Assembly (NCBI RefSeq): GCF_000720255.1 | Contig: NZ_JOJE01000004.1 | Coordinates: 197,556-261,555, forward strand | DNA length: 64,000 nucleotides | Direction of reading: 5' to 3' | Source of the DNA: Streptomyces griseus subsp. griseus | Lineage (GTDB): Bacteria; Actinomycetota; Actinomycetes; Streptomycetales; Streptomycetaceae | Shown here: positions 59,368-64,000 of the stretch, piece by piece | Numbering within the stretch: the stretch's first letter is position 1 | Layout of the letters: every line of letters starts with the position of its first letter | Program-made: the position numbers and the translations under genes | Notes under the pieces: generated by a model | Told to the model about the DNA's origin: nothing | Databases searched by the model: none | Seen by the model: the letters and a program-made list of their open reading frames with translations, nothing else

Positions 59368-60213
59368 ATGAGCTACTCCGTGAAGCAGGTCGCGTCCTAC
59401 GCCGGCGTGACGGTGCGCACCCTGCACCACTACGACAGGACGGGCCTGCTCACCCCCGGCGGCCGCAGCCGGGCCGGGTACCGGCTCTACGACGACGCCG
59501 ACCTGGCCCGGCTCCAGCAGATCCTCTTCTACCGCGAACTCGGCTTCTCCCTGGACGAGATCGCCGCCATCCTGAGGGACCCGCAGGCCAACGCCCTCGA
59601 CCACCTGCGGGCCCGGCAGCGGCGCCTGCATGAGGAGATCGCCCGCCTGCAGCGGCTCACCGAGGTCGCCGAACGAGCCATCGAGGTCCAGCAGACCGGG
59701 GTGCCCCTGACTCCCGAGGAGCGCTTCGAGGTCTTCGGCGAGATCACCTTCGACCTCAGTTACGCCACCGAGGCCCAGCTCAAGTGGGCGGGATCCGCGG
59801 GGCAGCGCGAGGCGATGGCCCGCGCGGCCGCCCACACCAAGGAGGACTGGCGCCGGCTCATGGCCGAGGCCGCCGACTGGCGTACGGAGCTGCTGGCCGC
59901 CTTCGACCGGGGGGAGCCCAGCGACTCGGAACGCGCCATGGACCTCGCCGAGGAACACCGCCGGCACATCACCCGCTGGTTCACCTCCTGCGACCCCGCC
60001 ATGCACCGCCGCATCGCCGACGACTTCGCCGCCGACCCCCGCGCGTTCGCCCTGGTCGTCCCACCGTCACAGCAACGTCCGGGCCTGGCGCCGTACTTGT
60101 GCAAGGCGGTCCACGCGAACGCCGCTCGCCGCGAGGGCGGCGAGGACCCATCTCAAGGTGGATCGGCCCGAGGCGAAGCAGCCGGCCACACCGGGCCGGA
60201 GGGGCGGCGATGA
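59368..60213 (+). CDS. MerR-family regulator with TipAS drug-sensing domain
   Basis: A 281-aa regulator. The N-terminal MerR winged helix (SYSVKQVASYAGVTVRTLHH, then AGYRLYDDADLARLQQILFY) and coiled coil are followed by a TipAS domain (about 115-255, with LAEEHRRHITRWFTSCDPAM and FADDPRAFALVVPPS-like sequence). TipAL-type proteins bind thiopeptide or other antibiotics and then activate promoters. The last ~27 residues are Gly/Glu-rich and run to the 4-bp ATGA overlap with the glycosyltransferase gene. Coupled translation suggests drug-inducible glycosylation. The inducer is unknown. Confidence 0.9.
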   Translation: MSYSVKQVASYAGVTVRTLHHYDRTGLLTPGGRSRAGYRLYDDADLARLQQILFYRELGFSLDEIAAILRDPQANALDHLRARQRRLHEEIARLQRLTEVAERAIEVQQTGVPLTPEERFEVFGEITFDLSYATEAQLKWAGSAGQREAMARAAAHTKEDWRRLMAEAADWRTELLAAFDRGEPSDSERAMDLAEEHRRHITRWFTSCDPAMHRRIADDFAADPRAFALVVPPSQQRPGLAPYLCKAVHANAARREGGEDPSQGGSARGEAAGHTGPEGRR

Positions 60214-61424
60214 GGATATTGATCGCCGCCGCGGGGTCACGCGGTGATGTCGCGCCGTACACGGGACTGGGCGCCGAGCTGAGCCGGGCCGGTCATGACG
60301 TGGCCCTCGCCGCCACCGACGGGTTCGCTCCGCTGGTGCGAGCGGCGGGGCTGGAGTTCCGCAGCCTTCCCGGGCGGCCGGAGGCACACGGCGACCTGAC
60401 GGACCGGCGTGAACTGATGTGCAGCGCGGCCGAGTTCGTCACCGAGCTGGGCCTGGGCTTCGCCGACGCGGTGGTCCAGGGCACGGACCTGCTCGTGCTG
60501 TCGGCCACCACGGCTCCGCTCGGCTGGCACGTCACCGAGGCCACGGGCGTACCGAGCATCGGCGCGTATCTCCAGCCCACGGCCCCCACAGGCGACTTCC
60601 CGCCCGTCGTCATGGGCGCCCGGCAGCTGGGCCGCCTCGGCAACCGTGCGGCCGGACACCTCGCCCTGCGCATGGCCGACCGCGTATACACCCGCGCGGT
60701 CACCGCCCTGCGGCACCGCCTCGGCCTGCCCCCGCTCGGCCCCGGTGCGATGCGCCGACGCCAGGAGCACGTCGGCTGGCCCGTCCTGCACGGCTTCAGC
60801 ACCGCGTTGGTACCCCGCCCGGCCGACTGGCGGCCGGGCCTGGAGGTGGCGGGCACCTGGTGGCCGTACGTCGACGAGGACGAGCAACTGCCCGAGCGGC
60901 TGCGGGACTTCCTCGAGGCCGGACCGCGCCCGGTGTTCGTCGGCTTCGGCAGCATGGCGCGCGGGGAGGGTGAGCGGCTCGGTGAACTCGTCGTACGGGC
61001 TCTGCGCGGCGCCGGGCTGCGCGGAGTGCTCCAGACCGGTGCCGCCGGGCTCACGGCGGACGCCGGCGACGACGTGCTGAGCGTCGGGGACGTCCCGCAC
61101 GCGCTGCTGTTCCCGCGTGTGGCGGCGGTGGTCCACCACGCCGGCGCGGGCACCTCGGCGGCCGCGTTGCGCGCCGGGGTGCCCGCGGTCCCGGTGCCGG
61201 TGACGGCGGACCAGCCGTTCTGGGCGGGGCGGCTGGCCGCGCTCGGCGCCGCCACCGCCCCGGTCCCGTTTCCGTCCCTCACCGCCGAACGGCTGACCGA
61301 GGCCCTGAAGCGTGCCGTAGGGGAGCAGTCGTACACCCGCGCCGCCACGGCCGCGGCCCGCCACCTGGCGACCGAGGACGGTGCGGGCCAGGTGGTCAAG
61401 GCCGTGGCGGAGATGGCGCGTTGA
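60210..61424 (+). CDS. GT1-family (MGT-like) glycosyltransferase
   Basis: A 404-aa GT-B enzyme. The acceptor half starts MRILIAAAGSRGDVAPYTGL. The donor half has PVFVGFGSMARGEGERL and the nucleotide-sugar motif VVHHAGAGTSAAALRAGVPA, ending in VTADQPFWAGRLAALG. It resembles sterol/macrolide/glycopeptide glycosyltransferases that attach a sugar to small hydrophobic acceptors. ATG 60210 overlaps the regulator stop by 4 bp. The pair suggests detoxification of an antibiotic sensed by the TipAS domain, though a biosynthetic role is also possible. Confidence 0.88.
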   Translation: MRILIAAAGSRGDVAPYTGLGAELSRAGHDVALAATDGFAPLVRAAGLEFRSLPGRPEAHGDLTDRRELMCSAAEFVTELGLGFADAVVQGTDLLVLSATTAPLGWHVTEATGVPSIGAYLQPTAPTGDFPPVVMGARQLGRLGNRAAGHLALRMADRVYTRAVTALRHRLGLPPLGPGAMRRRQEHVGWPVLHGFSTALVPRPADWRPGLEVAGTWWPYVDEDEQLPERLRDFLEAGPRPVFVGFGSMARGEGERLGELVVRALRGAGLRGVLQTGAAGLTADAGDDVLSVGDVPHALLFPRVAAVVHHAGAGTSAAALRAGVPAVPVPVTADQPFWAGRLAALGAATAPVPFPSLTAERLTEALKRAVGEQSYTRAATAAARHLATEDGAGQVVKAVAEMAR

Positions 61425-61464
61425 ACGAATGCCGCCTTGAGGGGCTGTCGTCCCTCATCGCGCG

Positions 61465-62721
61465 TCAGGAGGCCGGACTCGTCCAGTCCGCCGCGACATG
61501 GCCCAGCCGGACCCGCTGCGGGTGGTCGCCCACCGGGACGGACACCGTCTTCTTGCCGGTGGCGAAGTCGATGGCCGTGACCTGGTCGGCGCCGCTCTCG
61601 GAGACGACACAGCTCTTGCCGTCACCGCTGACCGTGGCCCAGTAGGGCTTGGAGACGGGGACGAGTGGACCCTCCTGAAGGGTGGCGCGGTCGACGACGG
61701 TCGCGTAGTCGTCCATCGTGCCCGCGACGCACAGCTTGGTACCGTCCGGCTTCATCGAAAGCCCGTGGTGACGCGAGTCGTTGACGAAGGTCGTCCGGTC
61801 GTCGCTGGTCGCCGAGTTCTTCGGCAGGGTCTTCGTCCGCGTGATCTTGTCGCTCGCGATGTCGTACTCGAAGAAGCCGTTGAAGAACGAGACCTGGAAG
61901 TACAGCTTCGACTCGTCGGGCGAGAACACAGCAGGCCGGACTGCGTCCGAGTAGTCCTTCAGACCGATCGCGTCCAGCCGCTGCCGCATGTCGATGGTCT
62001 TGACCTGCTTGAACGTGGTCGCGTCGACGACCGTGACGCGCCGGTCGCCCTTCGTCCAGTCCAGCCAGGGCGCGTCCAGAGCGGTGTTGACGTCACCGAT
62101 GGCCATGTTCCAGATGGTCTTGCCGTCCTTGGAGAAGATGTTCTCGTGCGGTTTGTCGCCGGTGGCGAACGAACCCAGCTGCTTGCCGGTGTCGATGTCC
62201 AGCACGTGCACTGTGTTGGCGGTCGACGCGGAGACCGCGACACGGGTGCCGTCGGGGGAGACGGCCATGTGGTCCGAGCGGTAACCCGACACACGGAAAC
62301 GCCAGTTGACGGCTCCGGTGGCGAGATCGATGGAGACGACGTCGGCGAAGCTCGGCCGCGAGACGACCACGGACTTCCCGTCCGGCGTGGAGTACATGTC
62401 GTCCACGAATTGGTCGTGGCCCTCGCCGACGCTGTTGCGGATGGTCTGGAAGGCGATCCACCAGACGGGGTCGGCGTTGATCTCCGCCATCCGCTGGTCC
62501 TTGTCCGGTATCACGTTGATCCGGCCGACCTTCGCGAAGTCACCGGTCGACTTGATGACGTCCGCGGTTCCCTCCCAGTTGTTCCCGACGAACATCACCT
62601 CGCGCAGCGCGGCGGCGTCGGAGGCTCCTGTCGCCGCGGTCGCGGCGGTCGCGGGGGCGGTGACGGTCAGGACGAGGGCGGCGGCTACCGAGCAAAGGTG
62701 CCTGGTTCTGGAGGCAGGCAT
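61465..62721 (-). CDS. Secreted YncE-like beta-propeller protein
   Basis: A 418-aa secreted protein. A signal peptide (ASRTRHLCSVAAALVLTVTA, ending near AATGAS) is followed by repeated propeller blades: VVSIDLATGAVNWRF, VHVLDIDTGKQLGSF, VTVVDATTFKQVKTI, FEYDIASDKITRT and VTAIDFATGKKTVSV. Blades of this D-x-A-T-G type are found in YncE and in quinoprotein-like proteins; no catalytic residues can be assigned. ATG 62721 has an AGAGGAGAGAG site. It diverges from a TetR gene across an operator-like repeat, so it is probably induced by a small molecule. Function unknown. Confidence 0.82.
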   Translation of the reverse strand: MPASRTRHLCSVAAALVLTVTAPATAATAATGASDAAALREVMFVGNNWEGTADVIKSTGDFAKVGRINVIPDKDQRMAEINADPVWWIAFQTIRNSVGEGHDQFVDDMYSTPDGKSVVVSRPSFADVVSIDLATGAVNWRFRVSGYRSDHMAVSPDGTRVAVSASTANTVHVLDIDTGKQLGSFATGDKPHENIFSKDGKTIWNMAIGDVNTALDAPWLDWTKGDRRVTVVDATTFKQVKTIDMRQRLDAIGLKDYSDAVRPAVFSPDESKLYFQVSFFNGFFEYDIASDKITRTKTLPKNSATSDDRTTFVNDSRHHGLSMKPDGTKLCVAGTMDDYATVVDRATLQEGPLVPVSKPYWATVSGDGKSCVVSESGADQVTAIDFATGKKTVSVPVGDHPQRVRLGHVAADWTSPAS

Positions 62722-62797
62722 GAGCGCTCTCTCCTCTGGGCTGGGGGGCATGCCGAGTGGGCGGTGCGAATCTGAATACCGATGCGTTCAGACTGTA

Positions 62798-62813
62798 CTT
62801 ACTGGAAAGTAAG
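62798..62813. promoter_or_regulatory. TetR-operator-like inverted repeat
   Basis: CTTACTGGAAAGTAAG has perfect 6-bp arms around GGAA. It lies in the 182-bp divergent region between the beta-propeller and TetR genes, 77 bp before the propeller start codon. Related CTTACT/AGTAAG repeats are common TetR-family sites. Confidence 0.65.
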
Positions 62814-62903
62814 GAAGGGGGCCCCTTCGCCACAAGACTGCGTACACGACAAAATTGCCGGAGGGGAGCCGGAGTTTCGGGCCGACTACGGAGGGTGGGG
62901 CAA

Positions 62904-63587
62904 GTGGCGGGCAGACTCAGGGCGCCTACGGGACGGTACGGAGGCAAGACCGCCGAGGAGCGGCAGGCCGAGCGGCGCCGCAGGTTCCTGGACGCGGCGC
63001 TCCAGCTGTTCGGCGACAGCCCCGGCTACCGCGGCACCACCGTCGCGGCGCTCAGCGAGGCGGCGGGCCTGTCGACGCGGCAGTTCTACGAAGAGTTCCG
63101 CACCCTCGAGGACGTCCTGGCCGCCCTGCACCTCCAGGTCAACGACTGGGCGGAGGAGGCCGTCCTGACCGCGTTCACCGCCGCCCAGGACCTGCCCCTC
63201 GCCGGCCGCGTCACCGCGATCTTCCGCGCCTACGCCGGCAACGTCACCGCCGACCCGCGCCGCATCCGCATCACCTTCGTCGAGATCATCGGCGTCAGCC
63301 CCCGTCTGGAGGAACAGCGCCTGGCCCGCCGCGCCCGCTGGGTCGACCTCATCTGCGCGGAGGCCACGGCCGCCGCCGAACGGGGGGAGGCGGTCACCCG
63401 CGACTACCGCCTCCCCGCCGCCGCCTTCATCGGCAGCGTCAACGGCCTCCTCCACGACTGGAGCGCGGGCTGGGTCGACGCGACCCTGGACGAGGTGGTC
63501 GAGGAACTGGTCCGACAACTGCTGGGCATTTTGCGGCCGGTGGGCTGGGGGACGGGCGACGCGGGGCGGGCGCCGGGCGACGCGTGA
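62904..63587 (+). CDS. TetR-family transcriptional regulator
   Basis: A 227-aa TetR protein. The DNA-binding domain is RRRRFLDAALQLFGDSPGYR followed by ALSEAAGLSTRQFYEEFRTL; the rest is a helical ligand domain with AFIGSVNGLLHDWSAGWVDA. GTG 62904 has a GGAGGGTGGGG site. It should repress the divergent beta-propeller gene through the repeat at 62798-62813. Ligand unknown. Confidence 0.88.
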   Translation: MAGRLRAPTGRYGGKTAEERQAERRRRFLDAALQLFGDSPGYRGTTVAALSEAAGLSTRQFYEEFRTLEDVLAALHLQVNDWAEEAVLTAFTAAQDLPLAGRVTAIFRAYAGNVTADPRRIRITFVEIIGVSPRLEEQRLARRARWVDLICAEATAAAERGEAVTRDYRLPAAAFIGSVNGLLHDWSAGWVDATLDEVVEELVRQLLGILRPVGWGTGDAGRAPGDA

Positions 63588-63706
63588 CGACCGCGGGGCG
63601 GGTGCCGGGCAGCCCGCCGCCCCACCCGCCCGGCGCCCCGGCTGCCCCGGCTGCCCCGGCGCATGAGCACACCAGGCTCCCGTCGGCGTGTCGTCAGGGC
63701 TCCGCG

Positions 63707-64000
63707 TCAGCGCGGGGCGAGGACGCAGAACTCGTGGCCCTCCGGGTCGGCCAGGCACCTCCAGGGGACGTCGCCCTGGCCGAGGTCGAGGTCGGTGGCG
63801 CCGAGGGCCCGCAGCCGGGCCACCTCCGCGTCCTGGTCGTCACCGGGGTAGGGCAGCAGGTCGATGTGGACGCGGTCCGGCACGGTCTTCGCGCCCGGCA
63901 TGCGGAGGAACTCCAGATACGGGCCGACGCCCTTGGCGGAGCGCAACACCGCCTGATCGTCGGTCACCTCGTGCAGGGTCCAGTCCATCGCCTCGCCCCA
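63707..64000 (-). CDS. VOC-family protein, N-terminus cut by the right edge
   Basis: About 98 C-terminal residues of a glyoxalase-like VOC protein: AVLRSAKGVGPYLEFLRMPG, DRVHIDLLPYPGDDQDAEVA and the closing CLADPEGHEFCVLAP. An ATG at 63988 is in frame, but the reading frame continues to the window edge as WGEA, which fits the family's interior rather than a start, so the gene should extend beyond 64000. The preceding gap (63588-63706) holds only short GGCTGCCCC repeats. Confidence 0.82.
   Translation of the reverse strand, partial: WGEAMDWTLHEVTDDQAVLRSAKGVGPYLEFLRMPGAKTVPDRVHIDLLPYPGDDQDAEVARLRALGATDLDLGQGDVPWRCLADPEGHEFCVLAPR

Overview
The window looks like Streptomyces chromosome. The base composition is very GC-rich, coding density is high, starts are often GTG or TTG, and the gene content is typical of the genus: a SapB/AmfS-type class III lanthipeptide cluster, a subtilisin-inhibitor-like protein, a streptogrisin-type protease, several SpoIIE-type phosphatases, a GH9 cellulase behind a CebR-like box, and rare TTA codons in ramR and one secreted-protein gene. 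I found no tRNA, rRNA, insertion sequence or CRISPR array.

Region 1 (1-12.7 kb) is accessory metabolism and regulation. It holds a partial APC permease diverging from a TetR gene, a GC-rich minisatellite in front of a VOC protein, a DUF4235 protein, a glutathionyl-hydroquinone-reductase-type enzyme, a CDF metal exporter, an F420-type DUF385 protein, a LysE exporter, a second (22-bp) tandem array, a CYP105-like P450 with its 3Fe-4S ferredoxin, a TetR/DUF1348 pair around a double operator, a flavoprotein, an aldo/keto reductase, and a PhyH oxygenase diverging from an AraC regulator.

Region 2 (12.7-31.8 kb) contains two paralogous membrane proteins (12995-15094 and 27515-29161). Each combines a sigma-factor-like domain, an H-x3-C-x2-C motif, one membrane helix and an external ricin-type lectin, and both share an identical two-part upstream motif. 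Between them lie an ArsB/SLC13-like permease, a TTA-containing DUF4232 protein, a multi-domain SpoIIE phosphatase, a GH2 beta-galactosidase, an isochorismatase, the GH9 cellulase and a Fic/RHH toxin-antitoxin pair. An FMN alpha-hydroxyacid oxidase, an RHH-like protein and the protease inhibitor follow.

Region 3 (31.9-38.1 kb) is a peptide-export operon read leftwards: a 71-aa double-glycine precursor with a cysteine-free, non-basic core, then an HlyD-like adaptor, a C39-peptidase ABC transporter and a second NHLM-type ABC transporter. No modification enzyme is visible. This is the best candidate for an undescribed system.

Region 4 (38.6-52.9 kb) has a thioesterase, a streptogrisin-like protease with an unusual Gly/Gln-rich tail, and the ramC-ramS-ramA-ramB operon convergent with ramR. 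A SpoIIE phosphatase gene points away from the cluster on each side. ramR carries two TTA codons, and one of them is the reverse complement of the ramB stop codon.

Region 5 (53-64 kb) holds a YfcE-like phosphoesterase, an APH-like kinase, an XdhC protein, a DUF2993 lipoprotein-like gene, a GlsB-type membrane protein, a GH5 glycosidase, a MerR-TipAS regulator overlapping a GT1 glycosyltransferase, a secreted beta-propeller diverging from a TetR gene, and a VOC gene cut by the right edge.
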